The translations under genes and the position numbers were made by a program. From positions 25,288,921-25,352,920 of the forward strand of contig NW_019211457.1 of the NCBI RefSeq assembly GCF_002443255.2: a stretch of 64,000 nucleotides of DNA. Reading direction: 5' to 3'. This DNA comes from Varroa destructor (lineage: Eukaryota; Arthropoda; Arachnida; Mesostigmata; Varroidae). How positions within the stretch are numbered: the stretch's first letter is position 1; each line of letters opens with the position of its first letter. Below, piece by piece: positions 1 through 13,018 of this stretch. The notes beneath the pieces were generated by a model that was not told where the DNA came from, did no database searches, and worked only from the letters and a program-made list of their open reading frames with translations.

Positions 1-1034
1 CTATTTGGACCAGACCTCAGACCCATAATATGCACGACACCTGTACAACTATCCTTATAACTCCGTCTTAACCTTTCGTAATTCTTACTTTGCATATGTA
101 TGTGTATAAATTTGCGCCCCTATATATGTGCACGGCAAGTAGATTCCATGGTGAGATTGATCTCTTTGGATACAGCCAAAAACTACAGGTTTTTCTGACC
201 ATAAAAATAAACTAGTGCCGAAGAACGATTCTGGGCGCTTCAGATAGAAGTGCGTACGGAAGCGTTAGGCTCTAGCGAGGCTATAAGATCAAAAATATGT
301 TGGAATTCGAGTCGCCGTAATAGCGGTGAACCAAAGGTCAATTTAGCGCTCGCTTTCGCTACAGTAGTAGATACGCCCCCGCTCACAGATACGCAAGAAT
401 TAGTTCCAAACGAGTGAGAGACTGGCTGTAGTAATGGGCTTCTTCGTCTGCGTACTTCTGCTTCATTCAGACAAGCCTTATTGATTCATGTGGTCGCGTT
501 AGCGGTTTTACGACGTAATGGGGGATGTTGGCAGCTAGGCATTTAGGATCAGGGGTGCTATTTTGGGATGAAGTGTGGCTAAAAAGCTTCGAGTGGACTA
601 GTTGACATTAACGACATGGCCCGGTAGGGGCGAATCTAGAGTAATTGGACTGGCGTGCCTATGTGTATAGGAATTATCGTGCGTGTGGCACGTTCAGTCT
701 GCTTGTTTGTCCCGGTTATTACAGCCGTCACGATGTAGACAGCGGGAGGCGTCGAACAGAGTTAGTCGGTAACATTGCGCTGTGACCAGGTGAGCAGGAA
801 CCCAGCGTCGAGTGGATGGGACATTGTCGCCCGACCAGCTTGCGGCGATACACGCCGCAATGGAAGTACTTCCAGCTAGCGCCCGATGAACTGCCGACCA
901 CTTCGTCGTTATTGGAAGTTCTATTTAAAGCCGATTTTGTAGCAAACATTCGCAGCCGTCTTCACGACAATTGTAACGGTACGGCAATGATATTTTAACT
1001 TCTAACGACGGTATAATTCTATCGATGCCGTGAA

Positions 1035-1077
1035 GGAATGCGGGAGTGCCAGATTTGCTCTGGCACTCCCACACTTC
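1035..1077. repeat. Strong hairpin, pre-miRNA-like in shape
   Basis: Perfect 12-bp arms at 1042-1053 and 1059-1070 enclose the 5-base loop TTTGC. Pairing resumes outside the perfect stem after single mismatches: 1040/1072, 1039/1073, 1037/1075, 1036/1076 (G-U) and 1035/1077. The fold-back is therefore about 43 nt with roughly 17 pairs. The shape is seen directly. A microRNA or other RNA function is inference, and the loop is short for a microRNA. I do not recognise either arm as a known microRNA. Confidence 0.5.
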
Positions 1078-4000
1078 GACATTTTACTGTATAAATGTAT
1101 AACAGCTTATTGTCGAAAAATCGAAGCGCAATGAAACGGTGGTGAAATGGAGGATGAGTAAAATGGGAAAGACGGAAAAAACCTTTACCGCCCACGAAAA
1201 AGTAGAAGCACAAAACATTGACAGCAGAAAATTAGCTTTGCGATTACGTTGAGATATTTTTTTGTATGTGGCTAGATATATCGCTAGTTTCGACACGAAG
1301 GACAGCCGCAGGCGACGTTGGTATCGGTGCACCTGTTGCCGGCGTGAAAAGAAGGGATTCTTTTCGTGGAAGTGGAGCTGGGTGCGCAGGAGGCCAGCTC
1401 GTCTGTAAAGAAAAAAAAGATTGTAATAGCAGAGATAATTCGTGCGTTGCTTTGAAAATGCACGTTCTTATAGCACAACGCAAAAACAAGTCGTATTACC
1501 GCGCGATGTGCATGAACACATGGGGTACGTTCCAAAAAGATACGCTAAATAGGAAGCAGCTAATTTGTAACTATGATCAGCTTTTACCGCGATTGGTTCT
1601 ACAGGAAGAGCCCTTCAAGGCGAAATTTAAAAAAAACAATTACATCTATTACCGTACCATGTAACATGACTGTTTGCTTGCGGAGTCGTTCTTAATGATC
1701 TTGCTAATTATGGAACGTTAATTACATTGGGCATCTTATATAGGCGGATTTATCGAGGGGATTAGGGGAATGCCGAATCATGTGCTTACGATGTTCTATT
1801 TGTATCTCCCCTGATAGGCTACTTTGGGTTAAACCATCTTCACATTTGGTCCCTGGTACTCAACCATCCTTTTGCAGTAGTTGAAGGTCGCCATTGGCTT
1901 TTTAACCACCTTATACGATACCTAGGATATGGCAGCGCTGTTGAAATCCTATTCTCGTAAATGGTGCTTATTTAGCTAACGAAAACATACAAAAGTAAAA
2001 TGATATATTTTATTCGTACTACTTTCACTAGCATGTAAGATGTCAGCGCAGAGAGGGGGTTAAACACGCCCATAGGAAAGCACAGTTGTAAACATTAGTC
2101 TGTTATTCTGTCTCTTAACTATCGAATACATTGCTCGATTTAATGATACTGCGGATCAGCAGAGCTTCGACGTAGTGTTTATCAACACCATAACAATTTT
2201 TGGCTACCCAAGTAGTTATTTCGTCTTGCTGCTTAATTGTTCCACTATGAAATGCCCTCAAAAGCCAAGATGTTTTATATCTAAACTTCCTTTAAAAAAC
2301 ACTTAAGTGCCCGTCGCGTACGAATGAGCTGACTCTTTATCCTGCATCTGAGATAAAGGAAAAGTCGTCCAACTTTAGCGAACTATCGCAGAAGTATTTC
2401 TCATCCGACGCGTTTTTAGCCCAAAAAAATGGCGGCGGCGTCACTCGTTTTCGAAGGCAAAATAAATATTGAATATTTCGAACTTGGTCGAGTTTTGCGA
2501 TAATGTTCGGCACTGAAGCGGCGGATCTGAATGGAGAACATTTCGTTATTGCAGTTATGCATGTAACTGATAATAATAATTCGAACTAGCGGGCTCAATT
2601 GCTTCTGGATGCACCTCTAAAAATAACCAAATATCGCCATATTGGTTAGATGATTCGCCCCTGCGACAGGGGGCTCCTAGTACCAAATGTGCAACAGCCC
2701 GAATTTTGATAATTCAGTATTTCCTGAATCGTTTCTTTTGTTTCCGTCCTCCCTCAAGTGGCTCGATCTACTTGGCCATATTTAACAGGGTTCAAAAGAC
2801 GCCAGATTGTTTTGCCTTATGATGACTGCCGCCTTATGACAATCAGCTGGTAGTGCAGGGCGCTTTCCTTTTTAACGGCCACGACTATCTTGAGTTAACG
2901 TTTCGGGTCTCATGTCGTAAGTATGTCTTAGTTCCACTATTCGGATAGTAGGAATTTCACATAATTCTTATCGTTACAATTGAGCTTTCTGGTGTTTTTT
3001 TTCATTTGTTTATTTATTTGTCAAATGATGCTTCGGTAATGTTTTGCAGAATATTATATTTATTTAGGCAGTCATCAGGTGACAACGTTGAGCAACGTGC
3101 CTTTGCCAAGATATCTTTCACCGTGAATTTGATTTTACAACATTTTACCCCGAGTACCGGTTTAGCTTCTCGCCATGCTAACCAACAGCCCTGTACCCTT
3201 CATTACTGTTCCATCTATATCGTTTTCTTATACCTCATGGAGCTATAAAAAAAAAGCTTGCTCAGTTACTTTTCGTTGAGGTTTACTGTTTCTAAGTTAT
3301 TCGCCGTTACTCATACCTCAACGAAACTGGAAAGTGAGAGTTTCGGCGGCGTAGGCCCATCTGCGGAGCACAATGTATTCACTTGTGGGAATGAACCAAT
3401 ACAGGTGGTGCAGATGACGACGATGATCCGCTTTAAGAATCTGAAGAAGCGTTCCAAAAGGAAATGACTAGAAGCAGAATGACAAAAGATGGCCGAACGC
3501 TTGAATTAGGCACTGGCGCAAATTATGAATCCTACAGGAAGCGACTATGAAAAAGACTCGATAAGCGAGTACATAGGGAAAGTGAGATGGGAGGATGCGT
3601 TCAGTCGAAAAGCTCCACTGGAATAACTGGTGCTCGTTTATTTCGCTGTTCTAGCTAGTTCGTCTGCTAAATCAAGACAATCAGTCAACACTTGCGAACG
3701 TGTCCTCGCGTATCTGGCGACTAGTCATTATATTATGCATACGATAGTTGTAGTGCATGGGATCGTTGCAATTGTGAAATATTCGAAACTGTTCGAGGTC
3801 GATTACGGTATACATGCGGGAAAAATATGTGTATTTATATAAGTCCCTTCCCGACCACGATTTTGGGTTTGCCAATAGAGCCAGGCAGAGCTGAAGGTCG
3901 TGACATTCAACTGAAGCATCAGCCCATGAAGTTGTGGAGCAACTCGGCTCCTGTTTTCAAGAGATCACGTACCGGATCAGTCACACGTTTGTACGAGTAG

Positions 4001-4100
4001 CAGATTATCACACGACGTCACTATTAAGACCCCATGAAATGCCACGACATCAAAACAAACTGAGAAAAGCCACTATATCGATGTTTCAACTGAGAGGTTG

Positions 4101-4140
4101 GCGATAATATATACATATATATATGTATATATATAGCGAT
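4101..4140. repeat. AT palindrome with 5-base direct-repeat borders
   Basis: The TA-rich perfect palindrome at 4107-4132 is centred between 4119 and 4120. GCGAT occurs directly repeated on both sides at 4101-4105 and 4136-4140, like a target-site duplication. The unit is only about 30 bp, so expansion of a simple AT repeat beside a chance repeat is an equally good explanation. Confidence 0.35.
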
Positions 4141-6788
4141 GAACGTTGCAGATCCGTACCTAGCGGGTACAAACCGTGCACAAGTAATAAGCGTTGCGTC
4201 AATATAAAGATCAGTGCCAAGTAACATATCGAATCTACATAGATTTCCTCTATTTAAAATTTTGTCAGCAGTTGGTAGCCTTTCATTTACTGAGAAGAGG
4301 ATGCTTGTCTTTATTTACCTTAGAAACCCTTCCCGAAGCTAAAGATATATATGGAACAGTGTTGTTTTTCCAGTGATTAATTGAGTGAAAGTAAACCAGT
4401 CGCATTAAATTACCATGGAAAGTTACCGCCGCACAGATAGACATCGAGGTTTAGCTAGGCGCCTCAAGACTGAATCGTCAGAGATTACCAAAACGGCAGT
4501 AGATCGTTACCAGTAGCGGCATCTCAAGGCGACGTAAATGACTGCAACGTCAGATGACAGAGGCTGCAGTGATACAAAACCGCCTAACGTTGTTATCATA
4601 TTGAACGCAGAGCGTGGTCTTCATGTTATCACTGGACTATTATACTTGCGTTGCCTACTAACCTATCTCGTATCCACTTTGATCAATACTACTGCCTCTA
4701 CTTTCAAGACAAACACACTTCAAAAGTGCACTCGCGTCGACTCGCCCATACAACATTGTGAATCCGAGAGAGCGGTTTTCAGTTAGCTAACGATAGATAC
4801 GCATCGTTTCTATCACTACCTCATGGCTGAAGGTGGAGAAGCTTTCGCGTCGGTTTTTGGCCAGCACAAAGCAAACTCGGCGTGGTTTCGTCTTTACCGA
4901 TTAGTCCTACTACGACTCTGTTACTACGAGCACTGTGGTTAGGGATGTTACCAACAGAAATATGGCGCCCGGGTGCAGGGCAGCGAGAACATGCATTGCC
5001 TGGGCACTCTCAGCAAGATCGTCATAGAACTTTACCGCGCAGTTTCCGCTGGTATGCCCAGGCTTTGGCAACTGGTAGCACAACAACTAAATAATGGGCT
5101 CTCGTCAAATGTCTTTACGGGTCCTATAGGTGGCCTGTAGTGTACGCGTCATCACTGGCTGCGTTGGCGGCTTTCGTTGCAAAAAGATTGAAGGGAAATG
5201 AGAGCATGCCTTGCGGGAGGCCATGGCTCATGTATATAGCGACCAACGGGAAATTAGAGAAGTCCGGTTTAGTACGAGTGGCCGCTAACAAGCAGTGGAC
5301 TGCTACGGTCACTATTGCAAAGACACTTCAACTCGGAATTAACAGGTGAAGCTAGCTGTTTTTGCTTACGATGCATCGTGACCGCTAGAGGCTGGAATCA
5401 GCTTCTCTTTGCGCATGTTTATCAATACGGCCATCTGCCTATACGGAAATATATGTATGCGATTTAGATCTCCTTTGAGGTCGCTAAAGCGGTTGCAATG
5501 AACAAATGCCTCTGAATGTTGTCTGAAAACTATATATATATTTTTTTTTACTATATTTTTTCCGTTTAGTTACAATTGTTCTGTCTAGCAAACCCTTCTA
5601 TACAGTGAATGTTTTCGCCTTTACTACTATAAACGTTTGCGGTGATCGCTTTGTAGTCGGTAACGTCAGAGGACGTTTGCGTGGTCGCAGATGCCGCTGA
5701 TCCAATCAACTGGACCGGTTTCGAGAGCAGCGATCTGGGCAGCGACGCCGTGGTGCGAGTATTAGAATTACCGGCCTAATGAGCAGGAGAACGTATTCCT
5801 GGAAACGGGTGAGTCAGACAGGGCTGGAGTGGAATCTACACGCTAGGCTAATCTGGCTTTGACGGAGCTCTCGCGAGTGTTTTAAGTATGGCTGCAGTTG
5901 TTAAGGGGGAATTTGGGATACTCAGGGTAGACAACAAGCGCAAGTTGGAGTGGTATGGATCAGCGGTGGCAAAACTACGGGATAAGCGTAGGCGACGTAA
6001 AGAACCTGGGGTCAAAACAAAGGTAGGGTTGCTTAATGCGGTCGACCAAACTGGCTCGTCAAGTAGTTGCTTGCGAGTACCCCTTCAGGAGGTTGTCGCT
6101 GCCTGTCTGTGAGTAATCATAGAGGTTTATCAATATTCCAATAGTACAGTGGCAACGCAAATGGCCGTACAGAAGTATGGGCTTCGAGCGACCAAAGGGC
6201 GATATCGACGATCGTGTCGTATTTGGGGGGAGCGACACGACGCATCGCAAAGCGACTGTTTCGACTCTTGACCGGATACGAGTGAATCGAGCAAAAACAA
6301 AATGCTATGAGATGAGAAAGCCATATAGTCGTGCTGTAATGGGGCAAGGGATATTTATATCGATGGGTAGAACCAGTTGTCCGCCAAACTGAGGTTTTAG
6401 TATTAATAGGACGAATGATCTTTTTGTTTGGTCAGCCAATCGATCCGGTAGTGCTTTTTCTTGTTGCAACAGAGAGACCAATTGTTGTTGATAGCCACAA
6501 GCAAGTTGGTTGACTTGGGTGCCTGAGTGTATTAACGTATGCCACTGGAAAGCGGGTATACTCGCTCAGTATACTCTCTGAAAAACTATAGACCTTTAAA
6601 CGATTATTGGAATTGAACTCATCGGTGAAATCAAGCAGACGTGTGTGGGAGTTCATGCAAAGAACGAAAGATCGGAGGGCGATTATAGGCAGAAATTCTT
6701 TTGTTTGTTCTCATCTACCTTAACAAAAATGACCTGATGGCAGTACGTGTTTTATTTGAAACAGTGTGCATGCCTAACACTGTATAAA

Positions 6789-6791
<3 letters not shown>

Positions 6792-6827
<36 letters not shown>
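6792..6827. repeat. (AT)n microsatellite, 36 nt
   Basis: Uninterrupted alternating T and A over 36 bases. No gene lies next to it. Confidence 0.95.
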
Positions 6828-6830
<3 letters not shown>

Positions 6831-7251
6831 ACTTGAATTTTATTCCGTTACAGTTGTGGGGTTTCTTGGTCCGACAACCACGTTTCTTTGGATTGCAAGG
6901 AGTGCGGAGGTAGGTGTCTCAAAAAATGCAGTCTTGGTGAATTATCGATTAATAATAATTGTCATACGCACAAGAACGTACCTATTGACGTAAATGAGCA
7001 GCCGCCAAACAAAAAAAAAGACACCCCAGCATTTTTATTGAACTTCCTTCTCGGTTTGTTGACCTGGAACCACATTATACTTATGTACTCCTACTAACAT
7101 TGTATACCATTTTTGTTCTTGTCTCATTTTGAATCGATGGTGTACCGTGACAAGGTTATGCTTTAACGCGCCCATGCCTTTCCTGTGACGGACAGTGTCC
7201 TTCCCTTTGGACACGCAACCTCGCGGCCTCTCATGACCATCGCCAGGCCCA

Positions 7252-7560
7252 GTGGGAAGGTCACTGCGTGCTGCGACGACCAGCCAGTCAAATGCCGCGG
7301 GTGCCCCAGGACAAGCGGTCGAACGGGTTCGTGAGGTTGGAAGCAACGGCACCCATCAACAATGCCATGAATACCTCTATGTCGGCGCTGACGAGGTCTT
7401 CAGCGTCTATTTCAACAACGACAAAGAATGCGACTATTATCCCTTCTACAGCAACAGCTGCTTCATCCGCTGCAGTGGCGATATAAAGTCGTCTGTACAG
7501 CTAATCTCCGTTAGGTTAGAAGATGTAAATGTCAAAATAGAAGGAAGAAACACTAAATAA
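7252..7560 (+). CDS. Weak candidate exon, Cys-containing, function unknown
   Basis: A locally GC-richer island with an open frame ending at a TAA (7558-7560). From about 7319 to 7486 the codons end mostly in C, as real coding sequence often does (for example GTC TTC AGC GTC TAT TTC). The peptide holds four cysteines in the pattern QQC...KEC...NSC..RC. There is no ATG at the 5' end of the frame. Possible splice acceptors such as CCCCAG (ending near 7311) could start it. A second plus frame (7268-7486, Ser/Thr/Ala-rich) and a minus frame overlap the same DNA, as expected in a GC-rich patch, so chance is a real alternative. I do not recognise a family. A short secreted protein would fit the cysteines, but that is a guess. 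Confidence 0.22.
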   Translation: MGRSLRAATTSQSNAAGAPGQAVERVREVGSNGTHQQCHEYLYVGADEVFSVYFNNDKECDYYPFYSNSCFIRCSGDIKSSVQLISVRLEDVNVKIEGRNTK

Positions 7561-9054
7561 AACTACAAGAAAAGCAGCCAACTAGGTAAAATGAAAGTCA
7601 TGAAGGTCTACGAGCGTAAGGCTGATTGGACGCAAAGCAACGAATATGAGCGGTCGCGTGCGAAAGATAATGCGAAAATGGAAGATCTCTACGATGACTT
7701 TGTAGGTAACACAAGCGTTAGCATTGTGTAGTGCTCGAGACCGCGGGCTTCATGCTCATAATAAATACATACACAGAGAATCCTGTATGTATAGATACTG
7801 ACACTGGATTGTGCTTCTTGGCAGATCTACGGAACTCAACGTAAGATGCCAATCATCTGTTCATTATAGAAGTGAACTTACGAAAGTATAGGGACAATTA
7901 CAGTTTCACTTATTGTAGCAGTGGTTAGGCATCAATGCACCAAAATATATTCATTGTAATAACACGCTAAAGTTAGATTCAAGCCGTTCTTGAACTGGAA
8001 ATACGGCCGCTGGGGCTAATTTTTCGTCGTAAAATTTCGCCAGTTAGCGTGCCGGTGGTATTGCTGGCTGGGGCGGGGGGCATTTTGGATTATGCTACCG
8101 CAGGATATAGTTTGTGGTGCGGCCCATTTGAACTTTCTCTAGATGCTTTTTCTTTTTGAGCGCGCCGTTATAGTTGGACTTTTCTGGGCATCATCTGCCC
8201 TCTGATTATATAACGATCGTGCATCATACAATAGAAATGGATGCTAGAGAAGAAGCCAATGACAAAAACCATTCCGGTGCATTCCGTGATGCAAAACACC
8301 GTATGCATTTGAGTTGCTGTTGACTAGCTAAACGTGGCGATCGATCTGGCTATGTCAATCTTTGCCGAAGATCGACAGATGATAAAAAGTTTAAGAAACA
8401 ACGTTTGATTTCTACGTAATATTCTAGATATTCGCGGTGATTTCGCACATCTTTTACATAACGCAATTCACATCTATAATAGTTGAATGTTATGACATAA
8501 TAGAGGTAGGAAACGCTTGCTTATACAATCACGCTCCCGTATTGGGATACGACAGATCGTTTTCTTGGTTCCTTCGCATAAATCTTCCAGCCTCATGACT
8601 GACCTTCGTGAAGAAACTACTACAGCTTGAAGTAAGTAATGAAAAAAAACACCATAGCAATGTATGAATAATGCTCCAATTGGCTTGAAGCTTTTCTTTA
8701 GAAGCGGGTTAGTTGTCCGGGGGTCGGAATCCATGGCAAAAATGTGTACGATACTTGTTGTCGCATCCTCTTACTCACCCCGAGCGTCAGGGTGACATAT
8801 TCGCGACCGCCAACGCGTTGATGGCAGACAATCACTTCATTGTAAAGGTGAACAGGTACTGCGTATAATTATATTGTTTTCGGCAAATGTTGTAGCTGAA
8901 GCTAAGCTGAGACGTGATATTGCCGCACGTCGAAAAGGGCTAACAGAGAATTTGTTTTCTATTTTATTTGTACTTATACGATTAGATGATAGCGGCGAGA
9001 ACTTGTTTTTGAACGGTTCTGTGAAACTGTCAATGCATAAATACACCATTGAGT

Positions 9055-9079
9055 TTATTTGACAATAATGAATAGATAC
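9055..9079. repeat. Dispersed 25-bp repeat, copy 1
   Basis: These 25 bases (TTATTTGACAATAATGAATA plus GATAC) recur exactly at 12994-13018. A partial match (TTATTTGACAATA) lies near 19043-19055, and the last part (GAATAGATAC) near 15647-15656. A 25-base exact match in 64 kb is not expected by chance, so this is probably the remnant of a dispersed repeat family. Its flanks have diverged. Confidence 0.7.
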
Positions 9080-12000
9080 GGTATCGGGTTGTAAAGGAAG
9101 TTGGACTCTGAGATGGAGTGAGTGCCTTAGCAGGTTTGTGATGGTTCGGGTAAATGACGAAGCGCACATTGAGGACTAGCCCATTGTGCTAGAATAATTC
9201 ATTGGAATCATCAACTTAGGCCGACATTATCTCAACGTATCGCAGAAGGGCAGTACTGCACTTTTACCGATACGGTATAGTGATGATTTAGGCTGCGTGG
9301 AATATAACCTTTTGAAGCATCAGCTTGTCCCTGTGCGCGAAAGTCTAGCCTGATATAGTGAATAAGTGAGCGAACAGGCAGAAGACGTAAGCGTTGTGAA
9401 ATTTCTACGGTCTGCCCAAAGCTCTGTATTAGCACCTGTCGCCCATAGTACCTTTGTGTGTAATGTGCATGCCTCTTGTAGCTTTTGGACCTGTGGAAGC
9501 ATGGCCAATGTTCCGGATCGGATATATAGCAGTGATATGAAATTCATAAAAGTAATAAGAGGTTTACATATTTACCCACTGACCTCTTTGCTATCAAACA
9601 GCTCAATGCATCAATATCATGAATGAATGCATTCACTCAATCGTGGAATATGGTCACACGTGATCGAGCGATTAGATAGTAATCCAATAAACAAACAGCT
9701 ATTCAAGTCGGTTTAAAATTTACATAATAATAGTGATAAAGGTAACAATATCCATATGATACGGAATCGTTCATGAATAAACTTGACGGTCGCTTAAAGT
9801 TCGCTAAGATGCTAAAGTTCACTTATGTAATGGGAAAGAATGGTCTGCTCTTCATTACATATATATGATAGCAGAGAAAGTTAAGGGCAGAGACATTGAT
9901 AAATGAAGAGATCACAAGTCGTGTAAGTCGTCTCCAACATCTCTATGTGGTTAATATAAGTAAATATATGTAAATGCAAAATAAGCGGTATATAGATAAT
10001 TATGAAGAAAAAAGGCGGTGAAGGGGCGGTGAAGATCAAGTGATTGTGAAACAGCGGAAAGCGATGCGTTGTTAATACTAAGTGATCACTGCCTACTCTA
10101 GAAAGTGGGCTAGTGTAACAATGGAAGTGTTTTTCTTGTGAATCTCGCCAAAAAATCGACAAAGAGAGGGAAGATGGTGATGTATGTTTTCAATGGTCAA
10201 AAAAATTTTAAGAAATTGCTCTTATGAATGTGGACAATATTATTATTATTATTTTCATTGTTATTTCGACTGAAATACTGAATAAACTCAGTGAATATGA
10301 GAAAAATGATTAGCAGGTCTTTATTTGATTTCCACAAAATCTATACATTCGGGTCGGATGGTTAAGGTCATCTAGCCTATAGTGAACAGATGGTAAGGGC
10401 TCAGTTTTCGGAATATTGGACATCGCCTAAATTCTAATACATTTCTAGCATTTAAAAGATGCTGGAAGTCTTAATGCCTACAGAATCAAGGACGCAAGAT
10501 AAATCTGTGGGCCGATCGGACTCTAGCCTTGTTTTCAAAAAGCACAGGCGCTTGTTTCGATGAAAGCAGTAGCGGGATTATCGAAGAAAAACCTAACTTA
10601 ACATCAACGTTCGCGGGAGAGGATTAGTGGGTTTGCGTTCTTTTATATTTTTAGTTATCGGACTTCGTTGATAATTGATTAAAATTTTGCGCACCTGTAT
10701 GCTTCAAGTTAATGCAACTTAAAATGGGGAAGCCAGCGTTTTGAATAGTGTGGAAGTATTTAATGAATATAAAACTTCAGAATGTTGAAAAAAGTCTTAC
10801 CTTAGATCCTAAACCTGGTTAGAATGGAGTAAGTTTGTGATCGAAGTAAAGCTCTGCAATACCCATCGATTAAAAGTAAGCAGTAGAGGTCGTGGTTGGT
10901 TAAAAATAAGCTTGTGGTTGGTCTAAGCAAGTGTGTAGTCTGCGGAGATGCATATGTTGTACAAGACAAGATAAAAAAAAAAAACAGGCACAGGAGCTCC
11001 AGTGCAGTAGGCGGATAACTATCAAGAAACTCTCGAAAACTGCCCGAATGCGATCCAGGGCATGCGGCAAGGGTTTTCGGTTGATCAGCCTTGATACACG
11101 ATGCAACTTATAAAAAAAAAAAAAGGTATATATTACACTATGTAAATGATTCGAAAAGTTTCCTTAGTGATGGACCGAGTACGACGGGTTCATTTTATTT
11201 GTCTAACTGATGTCTTTTTGTATGGATTAGACGAGAACGCAGACCTTTTTCTATACGTAAGTCAGTCAACGCACTTCTTCTTATAACTATATATATATTT
11301 CCTAAAGCAGGTCAATTGAAAATCATATATTTCAATTACTATAACCATCATTGTATCATGGTAAATATTTTTACTTTATTTATTTTTTTCCATTTTACAT
11401 GATTATACATTGCAGTACATACACATGACCAGATGATACAAGTACTATGTAAGCAGGGTGTGTAAAAAATATCTCTAAATATTACCCACGTATATTATAA
11501 TGCGAAACATATTATCAAGCACACACACTCTACCTAAATCCTTTGCTGAAAACATAAATTAGATTAGTTTTCTACTATTAAGCTGTCATTTTTCGCTATA
11601 TAGGTGCTAACAGTAGTTAGTACGACATAGGCAGGATCAAATGCAGCATTATAACTACTGGATTACATTAGAGTTATTCGTAGCGATCCCTTGGGACCTA
11701 TCGTCGTGTCGTAGAACCGATTTAACCCAGAAATTTGCCCGCGTGACAAGTATCTATGAACGCTATGCACGATTTTTTGCTTCACTGAACATCGAATGTA
11801 TTCCTTTGTCTCGAAGTCAACATTACGTGCATTCACCTTGTATTCTACAGTACACTACAACAAAGGTACACCGATGTTGTCTGCAGCATAACAATAACTC
11901 AGGTTCCATAACTAGAATATGGAACTACAGCATGGCCATAAGCAATCAATTTATGTCAAATCTTATTTAATGTTTGAGTAAAAAAGATAGAGAATATACT

Positions 12001-12094
12001 TCATTAGAGTAAGTTCGTTTTTTTTCCAGCTACGCTTCCATATATTATAAAATGCCCGTGACGTCAGAATGATGGTCTCTGGTTCGTTGTGCAG

Positions 12095-12225
12095 GTGATT
12101 CTACAGACGGTCCTAGAAGCAGCTGAAAGCAAATTCAATTTATTCCAACGTATCAAACCTAAGATGCGTATGCTTTTGGCAGGGAGACATGCTGCTATTA
12201 CACTGGACATTATTAGTCATACGAT
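12095..12225 (+). CDS. Candidate upstream exon of the PHKB gene
   Basis: An open stretch of 43 codons follows a CAG acceptor (AG at 12093-12094) and ends at a GTAGGT donor (12226). It has a codon-like pattern and encodes a peptide with the segment MRMLLAGRHAAITLDI. It ends in phase 2 with the bases AT. The first certain PHKB exon (16746) opens with a single G that completes a codon, so splicing the two gives ATG followed by TTG GAT. This phase match could place the PHKB start codon at the junction or extend the protein N-terminally (in-frame ATGs also lie inside the exon). I see no homology of the peptide to other PHKB proteins. It may be 5' UTR, part of another gene, or chance, and the intron would be 4.5 kb, longer than any other in the gene. 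Confidence 0.35.
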
Positions 12226-12423
12226 GTAGGTTTGCCATTTACGTTTCCTGTTTCTTTTTCGCCTATTAGTTTCATCTTCATTGTTTGAAGTTTGTTGAAT
12301 ATTGAAAGTCTGATATTAACTGTGTGCTTATCCTCATTATCCAGCCACTTTGGCCGTTTTTGCAATTATTCTTCCTCGACCATGAGAAACGATATAGTTG
12401 AAAAGCAGTTGGTTTTCTCTAAC

Positions 12424-12426
<3 letters not shown>

Positions 12427-12471
<45 letters not shown>
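12427..12471. repeat. (AT)n microsatellite, 45 nt
   Basis: Longest pure alternating AT run in the window. It lies in the interval between the candidate upstream exon and the first certain exon of PHKB. Confidence 0.95.
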
Positions 12472-12474
<3 letters not shown>

Positions 12475-12993
12475 GGACAGTATCCTATTTAAATCGCTCG
12501 AAAAAGCTGGCCTTTCTCGTTGATCGTACTCCAACTAAATCCTTTATAGAGACGTCCTTTTTAGCATTGAAGCGAACCCTCCATGTAAAAGGTCAACAAA
12601 CGTTGTTACCCTATATATTTTACAGGATTGCTGCCCATTTGTCTTTTCCAAAAGTCGGGGACATTGAATCATGGGGTACCCTAAAAATTAGCAACACAGA
12701 TCATTTCCGCACATCCCTAAACAAAGGGCTACAACAAAGAAAATGTTATTATATAGTTATTACAAGTTCCGGCGCCCGAAAAACTGAAACCTATTCTTAC
12801 GCCTTGCTTCTAAGACTATAGTAAAATAAAAAGAAGATAACTCAACTGGATTCTCGCATGCTCTAGAAGCATCGCTCCTGATGGTCATAGTTATTCTACT
12901 AAACCATCATCTAACACAATTGTAGTTTCGATTTAAAACTAAAACCGTTCATTAGTCATTTTCCAAATATTCTTTCTTTAATACGCAATTAAA

Positions 12994-13018
12994 TTATTTG
13001 ACAATAATGAATAGATAC
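12994..13018. repeat. Dispersed 25-bp repeat, copy 2
   Basis: Exact copy of 9055-9079. It is followed at once by CTAACCTAACC (about two units of the arthropod telomere-type CCTAA). That run is too short to mean an interstitial telomere. Confidence 0.7.

Larger units (their letters stand above)
1..5540. other. Gene-free AT-rich stretch, left end
   Basis: No recognisable gene on either strand. Open frames here are short, overlap each other on both strands and match no family I know. The longest is a 132-codon frame at 1266-1664, partly Gly/Ala-rich, with no domain. The only structures I can support are the hairpin at 1035-1077 and an AT-rich palindrome near 4107-4132. The palindrome is bordered by the 5-base direct repeat GCGAT at 4101-4105 and 4136-4140. 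Confidence 0.6.
5541..12094. other. Gene-free stretch before the PHKB locus
   Basis: Apart from the candidate at 7252-7560 I see no supportable gene. The stretch contains the (AT)n run at 6792-6827, one copy of a 25-bp dispersed repeat (9055-9079), a short (ATT)n run near 10238-10253 and several A or T homopolymers. Part of it may hold the promoter and 5' UTR of the phosphorylase kinase gene, but no core promoter motif stands out. Confidence 0.5.

Noticed and set aside
1266..1664. 132-codon plus-strand open frame
   Set aside because: No ATG at the start of the frame that homology supports, no recognisable domain, and frames of this length are expected by chance in AT-rich DNA of this size.
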